Part shown: positions 12,801-25,690 of the stretch, in pieces
Layout: every line of letters starts with the position of its first letter
How positions within the stretch are numbered: position 1 is the stretch's first letter
Assembly: GCA_035582835.1 (NCBI GenBank)
Contig: JAYKAV010003443.1
Location: forward strand, 1,426,588 to 1,490,587
Origin: Phoebastria nigripes
Taxonomy: Eukaryota > Chordata > Aves > Procellariiformes > Diomedeidae
DNA: 64,000 nucleotides
Reading direction: 5' to 3'
Made by a program: the position numbers and the translations under genes
Notes under the pieces: model-generated
Seen by the model: only the letters and a program-made list of their open reading frames with translations
Databases searched by the model: none
Told to the model about the DNA's origin: nothing

Positions 12801-14309
12801 GAGACAACCACAGCCTGGGAGTCCCCGAAAAACAGGTCCCGAAAGCTACTGAGAAGTCGTGGGGCCACAAACTGCAAGGCACACAAGACTTTCCCCACAA
12901 ATGACAACAAAACTTGAAAACAAATCTCAGGGGGAACTCCCAGCTTCTTTAAGGGAGGGAAAATCCCAGCCNCTGCTGGAGTGAGTTCTAATTCAGCATC
13001 ATCTAGCCTGGTTACTTCNATACGTGACAATGTTTTGTTTGAATTCCTGTCACACTGGTAGCCGATGGGGGCTGTTTACCAGCTGGATGTACTCTCCTTG
13101 GGCCAGGCTTCAATGTTTTGACCTGCAAGTCACTTTCCTGAGTTGCTACACAGATCAGCAACAAACAGGAGAGAGAGCAGCAATACCACAGCACAGCTAG
13201 AAGAGGGACAAAACCTTTACGGCAGGGAACAGAAACGTCCCTGATGGAATGAAGTAGATTTACGAGGATGTAGATTTTGTCTCCGGTTACCTGTGCTCTT
13301 GCTTCTTCTGCCCACTTCTGTATTTGTGGGGAAGAGAAGCTTGCCCCCTTGATTTTGGCGTACTCCAGCTCTCTTCATTTGTCCTCTTTTCACTTCAAGC
13401 CTCCAGCCCCCTCCATGAGTTATCCCTACCCCCAGGAGGACACGGCAGTCAGTGCACACCGGTGCCACTGAAGGTGGAGGCCAGCAGATAGACATTGTGC
13501 TAGCCATGCATGTCCTCACTGGTCTCCATACCCACTTTCCTCCTGCTTTGCAGGCAACAGGCTTCTTTGAGAGCATGATTAAAACCACTAGAAAGTATAG
13601 CCACTTCGCCAGGTACAAAACAGATCCCACTGCTCGCAAGTCAAACAATTGATTGCTGAAGAAACTTGCTCTGGAGTTGTGTCTGAAGCACGCAAACGGT
13701 CACTGGTGGAATCAGGGGTGGAAATCTGTGCGTTTAATGTGCTACATGAAAGCTGTGCTACTCGGACTGCCCCACAAAAAACCCATACCTTTCATTTGCA
13801 GCTGGAGGAATGAATGATAAAGGATGCACTTTGAAGAGCCTGATGCTAAAGGGGGTGGGGGGAAGAGAGAAAAAAAGACAGGATGCTGGGTGGCTAGGCT
13901 AAAAGAGGGTCCTCAAATGCAGTACATCAAGAAAGTAGAATCTGAAGCATATTCTATATTTGTGCCATGTAAACAGATTTCCTGGTTTGGTATAGGTAGG
14001 CTGTGATACTACTGCGCTTTCTGCATTCTAGTATCTTCTGTTCAGGGAGTGACAAATAGACTGGACTTGATGGAGAACGTTAAAAGTGTAAGAGTCTGTA
14101 ACCCACACTGCTGAATCGCTTGCTCTCCGATTCACAACACAGCATGGCCGTTTTCCTTAAACGGAGATTACAAGCGAAAAGCAAAGACAGACAACTTTTT
14201 TGTGATTTGAATTTCAAATATGATACAGTGGGGTGGCAAAAGTTAATAATACACGTTACAGCACACTAATTCAGAAGCATNAGAAGCACTTCAATGTCTT
14301 TTCAGTTTT

Positions 14310-14450
14310 GTTTTTCCCCCCTCGCATCTAAACCCCTTTCCTTGCCTTCATGTTCATCAGCATTTCTTCTGGAATTTTCTTTCTTCTTTTCCATATTTTT
14401 TAAATTAATCACCCCTCTTCCCTCCTTATCTCTCCCCTTCCCAATCCCTG
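14310..14450 (+). repeat. pyrimidine-rich tract
   Basis: About 140 bases are dominated by T and C, with several CCCTT and TTCTT blocks. An open frame of 122 codons starting at 14294 owes its length to the lack of purines, and hence of stop codons, and not to coding. A long polypyrimidine stretch could sit before a splice acceptor, but no plausible exon follows. Confidence 0.5.
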
Positions 14451-16450
14451 GCTTCAGTCATTCATCCATAGAGCCTGTCAGTTGGATTTTGTTTCTCCTC
14501 TCTGAGGCAAGGAAAGACCTTGTTTTCTTTGCTTTTCTTGCTATTCTTTCTCTGCCAGTACAGACAACATTGAATGCCAAAGCCATTGCACAGTCTAAAG
14601 TAGAGACCTTGTACGAACCCTTCTCAAATATATTTCATGGGTTTCTTCTATCACTGCCTTAAAATCATGTTATACTTTCACTTTTCCAGCTTTCCATCAA
14701 GTTATTTTATCTGATTTTCCCTTTGATTCAGAGCAGATTTGCAGGCCGTGCACAAACGCTAAGTTGGGGGAAGAAGAGGGGCTGTTTAGACTGGGTGTGC
14801 CTGCCTGAAGTTACTGAGGAATTAATCCAGACCCAGCAAAACCAGGTTTAGAAGCCAATGTTCCTCAAGTTGTGGGATGTCTGAGTCCTATCTTTAATGT
14901 TTATGTTTAATGCCACACCAGAAAGGGCTTACCAGAGAAAACACTACTGTGAATCTAGACTCTTCACACGAACAAGATCCTAATCCAATTCTCCATCAGC
15001 TTCCAGGGAGCAGCGCGCTTGACTCCGGAAGTTCAGACGCTCACCCACACGTACACTCAATTATCTGCTGCCTGTCAGCACTCACGATTTAAGCTATTTT
15101 TTCACCTACAACAGCACCTGAGTGCAATACACAAATATATGCTGTTTCATGATAAAAAGTAGGCCAATATAATTATTAACAGCAGCTTTCCTTGGTTCCA
15201 ATGTTGTTTTAATCACTGCAAATACCACCTCAGTCTTCCCTCTTTCATAAGACTGCTGATAGTCCGGAGCTACTCCAGATTTAGCAATTAAGATGAGATG
15301 ATCACTCTTTCAGAAACAGAAGAGAAGTAGTCTGGGTTCCTGCTATGAAACCACAAAGTCACCCTGTCATTCTCTGAATCATCACACACCACGGTGGAAG
15401 TTGGCCTTTGATTTTGCAAACTCCACAAATAGCCAAGGATACTCAACATCCATTTTCAGAAATCATCACATGTTCCTGTTGTGAATGAAGTACCTCAACA
15501 CCGCCACGGACGTTTCAGCGAAGGCAGGATGTGTAACTGCACAACCCNATGTACCGAAGCAAGTCATAAGACTAAAACTTGAAATGGGGAAGTGGTGAAA
15601 AACAAGGAACGTTCCTCTCTCTTTTAGGCATTTGCACAGACTTATGACTGAATTTCAGAGACACTAATCATGACTAATTTCAGAAGAAAAGGCAAAGGCG
15701 GCTGTGACACCTCAACAAAAGCACGGGACATGCTCCACAGAGCCCACTCTCACCAGACAGCCTGTTTCTCAACCTAACACACACTGCGGCTCTACCCAGT
15801 GTCGATGCGCAATACTGCATCAACCTGGTAAGATGGGCATGTGCTAATTGTGGACCTTAACTTTACTCAAGCAGATAAAGTACATTTAAATACAGTAGAA
15901 GAAACTGTGACTACCATATTTTAGGATGAGAAGGGAAAGAGCTACCAACAGAAAATACTGTGGCATAATACTTCACNTAGCCACAATGTAATTTCCAAAC
16001 TGGACTTAGTCCAAACATCAGAGTTAATAAACTTCCTACCGTGAAAAGTACCAAGAAATTTTCAGTGCCAACAGGTGATTAGGACCATGGGTTAAGTCTC
16101 ACACTACAGTAGCTCAGAGGTCTTTGCTTCAAGAATGCTGCCAGCACACTGATGGAAACAGTTTTTAGTCACAAGCTCAAACAACTTTTTACTGANGTGC
16201 ATTTTAATGCTCACACAGAGCAGCCAAGGTATTTTAGTACTGAAGTACCAGTACCATTGTAGGATTAGGAGTTTACATCTGTGTAACATATCTATTACAA
16301 GGAGAAAACAATTTAAAGTATAAATTCAGAAGCACCATCTTGACATAACCCTATGCTATGCTAGCNTTTTTGCACATAACCCAATCTTCAGGACAATAAA
16401 CTGCTTTTTCTCCAAAAAGCTCTGCAGATCAGGACCCATCTGCAGTTTCA

Positions 16451-16498
16451 GGTGAGCTGTCCTGTTGACTCCAAGGTGAGTTGTCCTGTTGATTCCAA
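16451..16498 (+). repeat. 24-bp tandem duplication
   Basis: Two adjacent 24-base copies (16451-16474 and 16475-16498) differ at two C/T positions. Both start GGTGAG and end TTCCAA or CTCCAA. The two transitions suggest an old duplication. No coding context. Confidence 0.9.
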
Positions 16499-19400
16499 GT
16501 TTAAAATTGCATTCAAGCCAAAAATTTCATTAGGTTTAGGGCCTAAAAAACTATCTTCAGACTAGCCTCTGTACTTTGNTTCATTTCATGTTCTATTTTG
16601 CCACTATGGAGGGATGCAGGAATTCCCCATGCTGCCTTCCATTTTATTTATTACAGAAATTACTATCTAAATTGTATTACATATTCCAGAGATTTTAAAT
16701 GACGGCAGAAGCGTTCATGCAACTGCAAGGAATTCATGAGAAGATATTTAAAATCACATATGCCTCCTCCTGCAGAGAGCTGCAAAGCCAGGCACGCACC
16801 TCTTGGCCACACAGCTCAGCAGCAGCCCTCCCACTCTCCTCACCCCAGCAACACTTGGGGAAAGAGATAAATGCCGATAGCCTGGGCCTGCTCTGCCTTC
16901 CCAGTCAGCTGTGCAAACTGTGCAGAAATCCTACTAAGAACAAGGTTTTAATCTTGTTCCAATACCCTTTCTCCCAACCCCATGCAGGCAGGCAAGCCAA
17001 CCCATCTCCTGCGTGCCCCTGCTAAGCCTCAGAAGTCCTTTGTTGTGCTTCCGACTGCGTTGCCTGTAGCCCAGTGTTTTTCCTTTGAAGGCTTGCATCG
17101 TAATCCCTCTTCTCTATGGTTTTAGTGCTTCAGTAAAGGGTTTTCTTTGTCTTAAGTAAGTGTTTTTACAAACCCAAAAGTATGCTTTTAAAAAGCATCT
17201 TCCCTGTTTGCAAGCCAGTGCACTGTGATGTGACACTCCGTCCATGAGATCGTGTTACTGAAGGAGGGAAAAGATCTCCACACATTATCAGAATTCTCTT
17301 CTCGCCACTTTTCTTTGTTTCTAAATCCATTTACTGAAAAAATCTTTTAGTTTTACAGTGTCAGTTGTTTAGCGATACACCACCAAAAATGAAAATAACG
17401 CTTGCCACAAAATGCAGATATTTATATTCAAAAACATAAGGACTTAAAACAACTGATCCATACCTGGAAGTATGAAAGAATAACAAGAAAACTTGTATTT
17501 TAAATGTTGAGTTTTTGTCTTACTGCAGCTTTCTCTTTCAGCAGCTGGTCTTAACAGAAATGGCTTTGCACCACTTTGTGACCCAANGCCACCCAAAACA
17601 CAATGGAAACAAAGCAGCTCAAAAACAAGTTCTGAATACACCTCTCCCTCTCCTGCCCTGTGCTGTTGGCATTTGCTTTTTTTGCACCAAAAGGAGAAAA
17701 GGTGTACATGCAAAATGGGGTCAAGTGCACTCACAGTTCAGAAAACTGAGGCTGAACATCGTCTAGGTCACTGAACACAAAAATTAGTTTCAGCCATACA
17801 GTCTACGTGACAAAGTGCACCTCACCTCACTGAAGCTCAGCCATGACAGAGATGGTTCTCTCATCGCTATATTCCAGCACTTTTTGTCAACAGGGTAAAG
17901 GAAAAATGTCACAGAGCTACCAGAACTTCATGGGGCTCATCTACACGATGGGGTTTCCCTGAGAGTAACAAGTGGTTGTTCACCGAAGTAGTTAATTCAT
18001 AAATGCTGACCTTACACCCAGGCTCTCGTGGCAGGCTGACAGCNAAGATGACACCCAGCTGTAAAGACCAAGGGAGAAATGTTTACTAGCATGGTGCAGG
18101 ACTTGGAGAGCCCTGTTCCCCCTCAGGCAAAATGTGACCCTGCCCTACAAGACTCCTACAATTGAAACTCAAGTTTATAAATCAACTGGGAAGGTACTGA
18201 ACCTCCCTCACAGCATCAGTGCTGCCCTGCACAGAGCCTTTGGCTGTTATGATGGAGCAGAGGAACGCAGAGGGGCAGGGAGGAAACGTTGGTTAATTTG
18301 TGCTTTTTAATACAGTGCCTACTTCTGCTGCAGGTAAAGCAGCTCACAGAGAATGTATGAACTGATTTGGGATTAATACTTAAAGGCCTTTGAGAATTAC
18401 ATTTCTGCTAAAGCCTCTTTTAGAATATAAAATATACTTCTATTTAAAAGCCATTTATGAAAATGACTGGGATTTACTGATACACAAATTTGTGCAAGAC
18501 CTTGGAGAGCAGCCTCACCAAACCTGTACCGATTAATATCCCTCCNTATCATGCAGCAGGTGCTTTGGACTGCTCACACAAGGTTTCCTGCTCAGTAAGA
18601 CATCTTTGTTAAGGAAGTCTTCTCCTGAGCCTAAGATGGTTGGGATGCCAGCTAATAAAGTCAGATAGAGAAGTGGGACAGAGATGCAAAGGGAAATGGT
18701 GGCAAGATAGCATTTTAGGATCCAGCGAAAGAATAGGATGGGGGAAAAGATGCAGAAGCTGACATTTTGAGCATACATTTGAGGAGGCCGTTACGTGGAG
18801 GAAATTGTGCTCAGTCTAAACTCTCTTTGTTCACATTTGCCCAAGATGATGACAACCAATGCCAGGAACAAAACCGTGCATTAGCTCTAAGCATCCCCTA
18901 ACAGCCAACACAAGCACAAGCATGCTTACTCCTTGCCCTACAGGNCTGCTGGTACCTTCACCATGGAGGCCTAAGGCTCCAGGACCCTGGTCAGGCTGCC
19001 AGCCACAGCACAGCTCCAGGCAATCAGGCACATCCCCAGTCAGAGAGTCATCTTTCCTATCCATGTTACTTTTTTCCAAGCTATCTTCACGCTGTTCCAG
19101 ACACGAAGCTCAGTGCAGAGCTTCACGCCAAAATCCTCTCCCCCTCCCTCTGCAAATCTGGAGCAGTGCTAGAGATGTCACTTTGGTCTTTGATCTACTG
19201 CTCCCACCTGCTGTCTCGCTGCAGCCCTGCAGGCACCTCACTTGAGACCTGGCACAAGGGAGATTAGTTTCTTGGTCCCTATATCTGTTACTCATCCTTA
19301 CAGGATGAGCTGGGGTATAATCTTCAGAGAAGCACAGATGTAAATACAAACCATCAGTATGGCAAAGGATTTGCTAGCCAAAAATACATACATTCTTGAG

Positions 19401-20763
19401 GTATCGTGGAACCATCCATTTAATGAAAGCAGGGTGTAGGCTGCCTGGATACGAGGTGAAGACTCCACAAAAAGCAAGTTGCAAAGAGAAGCTTCTCCGT
19501 GTGAGAGACAAGGCAAGCNTCATGTTGGCCCCACACTCTTCCTTTCCTCCTGGCCAACTTCCCAGGCATACACCACAGGCCAAGAGCCTCAGACCAGAAA
19601 ATCCTTTCTAGAACAAGCAAAAACCAGACAAAGTCCCGACAAGCTGACATTTTGCACACAACGAGAATGCAGGAGCAGACCACAGGGGGCTTGGGCAAAT
19701 CCAAAAAGGTATTTTTGGCTTCTACCCAAACAGGTAGAAGTCCTAGCCACATGTAGTTCAAGGGCTAAAGCAGACATGGGCAACCTAACCATGCTGGTAC
19801 CTCACAGATGTCTCACTTCTGGTCACAGGAGATGCAAAGAGCACAGTTACAAAGCACTCCCATAGCAGAGGTCTGGACCCTTTCCTAGAAGTCACACTAG
19901 CACATCATTAGACCATCAAATTACTTCAGTACAAAGGGACATAGAGGTAAACACAGCTATGTTGTAAGTTGGTTTGAGGCAAAATTATACCCACTTCAGA
20001 GAGGAACAAAATTTCCGAATACGCTCCTGACTCTATGCCACAGCAAGGAGCTGCGTTCTGCAGCCTTAGGCTTTTCCACATCAAAGCAAGGCAGTTTAAA
20101 AAGATACTCGAATAAACAACCCCATGCTTTTTGATACAGAGGGCAAGAGGAAGATACAGCAGCAAACAAAAGCCCAGCAGCATTCTGTTGCCCTGAACCA
20201 CCCAAGAGACAAGAACGAGGACCTTCAGTGCAGAACGTGTCGGTATGTCTAGCCATTCAAATGAGAGACATCCAGCACATGTAAACACAGGAGGGCGGGT
20301 TTTTTCATGTCTAATGCAAAAATCTATATACAGTGATAAGCAATAAAGCAGATGAGAAAACACGGTCTCAGAGCAAGAGGTCTGATTGTCCCAGAGACTC
20401 TCCACTCTCTCTTCCCATGGTCTTCCAAGCTTCATTTAAACCATATGTTTTACTACAGCTCTGAGTGCTCAACAATCTGGAAAATTGCACCAGTAAATTA
20501 GAGGACTGTTTATGTATACTTGTACAGAAATCCTTCCCGTGCTGGCTACAGTAATGAACGAGTAAAGCTTTTATTTGCTGCAGTATTGCTAACTATTTCT
20601 CTAATGCATCGCTGCTTAGAGTTCGTGGAAAGATCAGTCCTTGGTGAGACGGGAACTTTACTTAACAAGTACTTACAGGCCCATTTGGAAAAGGTTTTGT
20701 CTAACTGCATTCCCTCTGTTTAAGCTCAGAAAGAACTGCGAGCCTCAAATCTGCCAATACGCC
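16499..20763. other. non-coding unique sequence
   Basis: No gene or transposable element is recognised. Isolated Ns occur at about 16579, 17587, 18044, 18546, 18945 and 19519. The overlapping open frames on both strands between 18.8 and 20.4 kb (longest 169 codons, minus, 19926-20435) resemble no known protein and lack a supporting splice or start context. Confidence 0.55.
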
Positions 20764-20805
20764 TCTATTAATATTTGGAGAATTTCTATTAATATTTGGA
20801 GAATT
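20764..20805 (+). repeat. 21-bp tandem duplication
   Basis: Two perfect, adjacent 21-base copies (20764-20784 and 20785-20805) of an AT-rich unit containing TATTAATATTTGGAG. The lack of any mismatch suggests a fairly recent duplication. The unit length is a multiple of three, so it keeps open the chance frame that spans it; this is not evidence of coding. Confidence 0.95.
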
Positions 20806-23800
20806 AGCTGTTTTATTAGAGAAAAAGGCCAGGCAGTCAGGAAGAGATTTTGTGAGTTCAGACTAAAAATAGTAGTGAGTATTTATTCATCTGTAAGTCT
20901 GTTTATCTTGGATAGTTTTTCATTGGTTTTACTGGGGCTCTTCCAGGTCTATAAGCTTGAAAAGCTTTTAACAAATAAAGGTACTACTTTGTCAGATGGG
21001 CTGTTTCCAAGCTTTCAAAGCAAGAAGCTCCCTTTAACCTTTGTGGCAAGTCCATCAATAAAAGGGATGATCAAAGAGGGCAAAATTCTACCCTTAGCAC
21101 GACAGATCTGTATAATCACACATCCCCAAAGAGTGCAGGCTCTTTTCCCTCAGCACACATGCAATAGCCAAATAATCAAACAGAAAGCAGGACCCAGACA
21201 CGTATGCCGCATGCACATTTAACTGTGTCCCGATCTTCTAGGTAAGCAGCACCGCTCTGGATTACTGTAGGAAGAGAGGTGATTTAGAAGATGGTAAGTC
21301 ATACAAAAGTAGGTAATATGATGCTAGAACCATACCTCCTTTTGTATTAGACTGAATACTTGTCTAGAGACCTGTACCAAAACATTAATTTAATTCGTGC
21401 TATAAAACACTCAAGAGGTACTTAGCTTGAAGGATTCATAACTGAAATGCAAACTCTTCTGATGTAAAAGATAGCAAGAATCATAAATCAAACAGTAACA
21501 GAAAAGCTGGGGGAGAAGGGTAAGCGTGCTGCTGTCCTGAGTGGAAATTTAGCACTAGGGGAATTTCACCAGCGGAACAGGAGCGCTGACCATTCTCAGA
21601 TATCAAAGCTCCCGTGGCACTTTCTGAAGTCTTGAGGCTAACACTGGTGTCTTAGTCAAACGCAGATGGTTATACTTTGCTTTCTTCAGCTTCCTTTACA
21701 GCATCAATTACAGAAGTTATCCTCTTGCTTTTGCATCACACAAGTTTCTGCTAGCAGCTGCCGAGTTCCCCAGGATCGGTCAGTAATCACCTGTGGGTGG
21801 ATTCAGTCTCTATATACTGTATACACAACCGTTAGTGTCCCAGGTGGATCCCTTGGGGTACAGGGTATATCTTAAATGTCCCATGCACCATACACTGTAA
21901 AAGTAGCTTAACATAGAGCTTAATACCTAAGCTAAACCACTTTCAAAGCTTAAAAGCCTACCTCTGCTTGTGATTTAAAGCAGCTAAGTGTGTCTAATCA
22001 CAAAATCTATGTCCCACAAAAGAGATCTTGTCATCCCTGTTAAAAAAAGGATTATCCATTGAGTGTCAACAGAAATAAACTGGCTGTTCGAAGAAAATCC
22101 ATTTAAACACACTTCTCAATTACCCATTTCCAAAACTAATTGGAGTGTACTGTATTACACAAATGAAGGATGTTGCTGATTAATGTCCCCATGGAGTCTT
22201 AACCTACTTTACTTCAAAGTTTCAAGGCCAGAATTTTGAAGTACAACCAGTAATAGGAGCGCTGTCATTTCTGGGTACAAAACCTGAGGGGTTTGAAAGA
22301 GAATTGCTTTTTAGAGAGCGCCAAACCCCTTATTTTTGAGAAATGGCATTCAATGCCCAGCCCATTGAAGTCAACGAAAAACATTTTGTTCGCTCTAGTG
22401 AGGGAAGGATTTCACACCCCCACCTTTTAACTTTGTCACAGGAAGAGCAACTGAAAGTAGACAAAGCAGGCTGGATCTGAAAAAACTATAGTAAAAGTAA
22501 TTACCTGGTAGAGTTTGTTTAAACTTAATTTGTAAAAAATTCTGAAGTGATCATTTCAGAATGTCCTCTGATCTCTTATATTTGCTTTCTTCACCATATA
22601 TCAGATACAGCAAACATGTACCTCTACATTAATGGTCTTTTATATAAGCGAGCGTATCTTGTGCTACCTCTAAAATAAATTCAGACCATGTCTACTTGGT
22701 GACTATTATTAAAATGAAAAGCACATAAAAACAACTATCAAATCAGACATAATATTCCTTCGTCTTCACAGAGCAAGATAAAATGTACGTAAGTAGTCAT
22801 GAACTTCAGCTTCACTTGTATTCCCAGTTTTTCATTTAAGATTTCATCTCCTAGCACAGTCTTTTTACTGTCAAGCTAGCCCTAATGTCTCTATTTTAGC
22901 ATTTGGGTACAGATCAGAAGCACACTTTCAAAACAAGTCTCCCAATCATATTCCCTTACAGCAAACTTCATATTTCAAAGATGAAGCGATAGTGATTGTT
23001 TCTTATTTCTCCCTACACCCTCACCTTTTTTTTTTTTNCCCTGCCTCGGGGGAATCTCCCAGGAACCTATTTCTCGCTGTTTGTGTTGCGACCACCCAGC
23101 ATATCCACTCTGCTTGGCATTTGGAACCCGCATGCTGTTAGCGGCCACTCATCGCTGCTTCAGAGGGGGTTTAAATGCCGTTTGGTACAATTACAAGCAA
23201 ATAGAGATGCTATAATAATACCTACTAAAACATTTCATGTCCAAAGACCCTACATGCTGATGCTGTTCAAGTACAGAANGTGGACTGCCATTCTGTCTCC
23301 AGTGTATTTAAACATATCATAAGGACACAGAACTAATCTCATCTCTTAAAATGACATAAATTGGAAAAAAAAAAAATTCTTACTGTAAGGTTAGTTCTAC
23401 CAAACCACATAAAGCCAGTATATCATTTATAGGTGCAGGTTTTATTTAATTTACAGTAATTTTATTACTCAAAGTTTCAAAAATATCTTTATATATCCAC
23501 TGCCTACTACTCTCTGCCAGATTGAATTAGGTCCCCTAAAACTAAAATTAGTCCCCCCTAAAACTGTTAGAGAATTTTCTAGCAAATTATAACAGGCATT
23601 TTCATTAATATATGTATATATACATTTTTCATATGTATGCATGTTTAGAAATGTACCTATGTTCAACCCCCAAGAAAAGCATAAAGCAAAAGCTCAATAT
23701 AACCTTAAAGGGAAATCAGTGGGCTTTGATACGCCCTGTGGCTGATTTCTGTTTATTTTAAATACTATCACGAAGCAAGAGTGGAATACATGTTTGTCAC

Positions 23801-25082
23801 AGGGTAAAATGAAAATATATAGTTTATCTTCTGTTTTTTATAAATTGTTCATCTTATTATTGCTGTACACAATACATAACATTTATTACAGCTTCAAGCA
23901 GAAGCATATCAGTATTATTGGTATCTGTGACTAACAAGCAATATGAGGAGAAATTGTGACTAAATTATCAGCTGATACGGGTTTACCACCAGATTAAGAA
24001 NCCAGCTTATGTTTTGATAGGACTGGTCAAATGTTCATTTCAAACAGAAAAAAATCCTTTAAAAACAATCACTTTGATTGACTGATATGGAGCCTCAGCA
24101 TACACATTTTCAGATCCCTTTGAAAACTGTATTCTACCATCAGAAACACTATAATATAATAAATAACATCTGACCAAAAGCAATGACATTTAGAGCTTAT
24201 TGCTAGTAAATGTTTAAAATTGAAATGCTGGGCCAGACTATCTGCTTCAGCTGTACCATCAAATTTTGTAAGCAATGCTGTAAATAGCCACGCACATCAG
24301 CATCTGCCAAGCAACTGCTTGTTACCCACCGAATCCCTGACTCAGCAAAGCTGCACCACACACGTTTGGAAGAACCCACCAAAAACTCTACCAGAAACTT
24401 GCTTCTTCACCATATTTTGACCTCATCCACAGTTTGAAGGGCTCCATTGCACCTCAACTCCAGTTTTATCAGCCCAAGCATTCAAAATCAAAATTTAGGA
24501 CCTTGAAGTAAAGATGATATGTAAGTTCTCAGAGTTTAGAAGTTAGTATGGTTGGGGGGTTCTTCATCTCACTGAGGACTCAGAGTCAGCACCCAGAGAG
24601 CACCAACAGGGTCGAAGCACTTAACAGCCCCAGCCAGCCTCACCTGGGAACCCCACCCATGCCAATGTGCTTAAGTTACAGGTTGCAAACACACACATAC
24701 AAGTACATGAATACTCATATATGCATATATTTCTTGAAGATCTTGTTTTCCAGTGTAAAATCTCATGGTTTCAATTACTGCAAGCACTGCCATAAGACAA
24801 TTTCTGTAAATACGTTCAATACTCTAGCATGATTTATCCGAAGTACTGAGAATAGCAATACATGCTTTCACCTTTTTAAGATTCGTGACTATGAAAAGAA
24901 GAATTTCATTTTTAAAAATCCCATCATCGACTCTAAGCTGATGGCTATCAAGAATAACAACAATTATTTTTAAAAAAAAAACCAAACACCTAGACATTGC
25001 CCTCACTAGGAAAACAGAGGGCTCTAAACTGGTTTAGCTCTAGGTGGCGATGAGTTAGCTTTAACTGAAGGTAGCAGACCAG
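20806..25082. other. non-coding unique sequence
   Basis: AT-rich, with no gene recognised. It contains a possible palindromic MITE-like relic at 22315-22396 (listed separately), a T run at about 23026-23037 next to an N, an A run near 23365-23376, and a TA-rich patch around 23605-23640. Open frames are short. Confidence 0.55.
22315..22396. repeat. possible palindromic MITE-like relic
   Basis: The stretch is bounded by short inverted ends, AGAGCG at 22315-22320 and CGCTCT at 22391-22396. It contains CCCATTGAAGTCAACG at 22361-22376. A CCATTGAAGTCAATGG-type core is shared by an old palindromic non-autonomous DNA transposon group that I recall from reptile and bird genomes. The similarity is short and I cannot align it, so the call is tentative. 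Confidence 0.25.
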
Positions 25083-25622
25083 ATCATAGAATCATAGAAT
25101 AGTTTGGGTTGGAAGGGACCTTTAAAGGTCATCTAGGCCAACCCCCCTGCCCCCTGGGCAGGGACATCTTCAACTCGATCAGGTTGCTCAGAGCCCCATC
25201 CAACCTGACCTTGAATGTTTCCAGGGATGGGGCATCTACCACCTCTCTGGGCAAGCTGTTCCAGTGTCTCACCACCCTCAGCTTAAAAAAATGTCTTCCT
25301 TATATCTAGTCTAAATCTACCCTCTCTTAGTTTAAAACCATTCCCTCTTGTCCTGTCGCAACAGGCCCTGCTAAAAAGTTTGCTGCCATCTTTCTTATGA
25401 GCCCCCTTTAAGTACTGAAAGGCTGCAATAAGGTCTCCCCGGAGCCTTCTTTTCTCCAGGCTGAACAACCCCAACTCTCTCAGCCGTTCTTCATAGGAGA
25501 GGCGTTCCATCCCTCGATCATTTTTGTGGCCCTCCTCTGGACCCACTCCAACAGGTCCGTGTCTTTCTTATGCTGAGGGCTCCAGAGCTGGATGCAGTAC
25601 TCCAGGCGGGGTCTCACCAGAA
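25083..25622 (-). mobile_element. CR1 LINE, 5'-truncated, minus strand
   Basis: The left edge is a clean CR1 3' terminus on the minus strand: two copies of an ATCATAGA octamer-type repeat (25083-25100), then the well-conserved 3'-UTR stem with GGTTGGAAGGGACC at 25107-25120. Further right the minus strand encodes the C-terminal part of CR1 ORF2. The copy is about 540 bases against a full length of roughly 4.5 kb for the family, so it is strongly 5'-truncated, as most avian CR1 copies are. The 5' break falls near 25622, just before a conserved RPRLEYC motif. The 3' end and coding similarity are good, suggesting a moderately young copy. No target duplication was sought because CR1 rarely leaves a clear one. 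Confidence 0.93.
25283..25622 (-). pseudogene. CR1 ORF2 C-terminal remnant (reverse transcriptase region)
   Basis: Translated on the minus strand, this holds the C-terminal end of a CR1 ORF2 polyprotein, which in intact elements carries endonuclease and reverse transcriptase and copies the element's RNA into the genome. Two blocks are recognisable: [18 protein letters not shown] with VQRRATKMI in one frame (about 25520-25620), and [20 protein letters not shown] with [15 protein letters not shown] in the next frame (about 25290-25510). The frame change between RATKMI and the LSYEERL block, near 25515, points to a one-base deletion. A stop follows KTFF near 25280, in a run of T on the minus strand, probably from a second frameshift. 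The endonuclease domain and the catalytic part of the polymerase are absent. This fragment cannot be active. Confidence 0.9.
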
Positions 25623-25690
25623 CCTTTTGATTCTCAGCGCATGGTAGGACAGGACTGACAGCCCTGCGAAACTGCAGATCCTTCACCTCC

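Larger units (their letters stand above)
8719..16450. other. non-coding unique sequence
   Basis: No gene or interspersed repeat is recognised. It contains the A-runs listed separately, a pyrimidine-rich tract near 14310-14450, and about a dozen isolated Ns. Open frames are short and lack any recognisable domain. Confidence 0.55.

Noticed and set aside
19926..20435. 169-codon minus frame with hydrophobic stretches
   Set aside because: The hydrophobic character follows from T-rich codons. There are no family motifs, and it overlaps other chance frames.
20641..21222. 193-codon plus frame
   Set aside because: It runs through a 21-bp tandem duplication whose unit is a multiple of three. The translation is unlike any known family.
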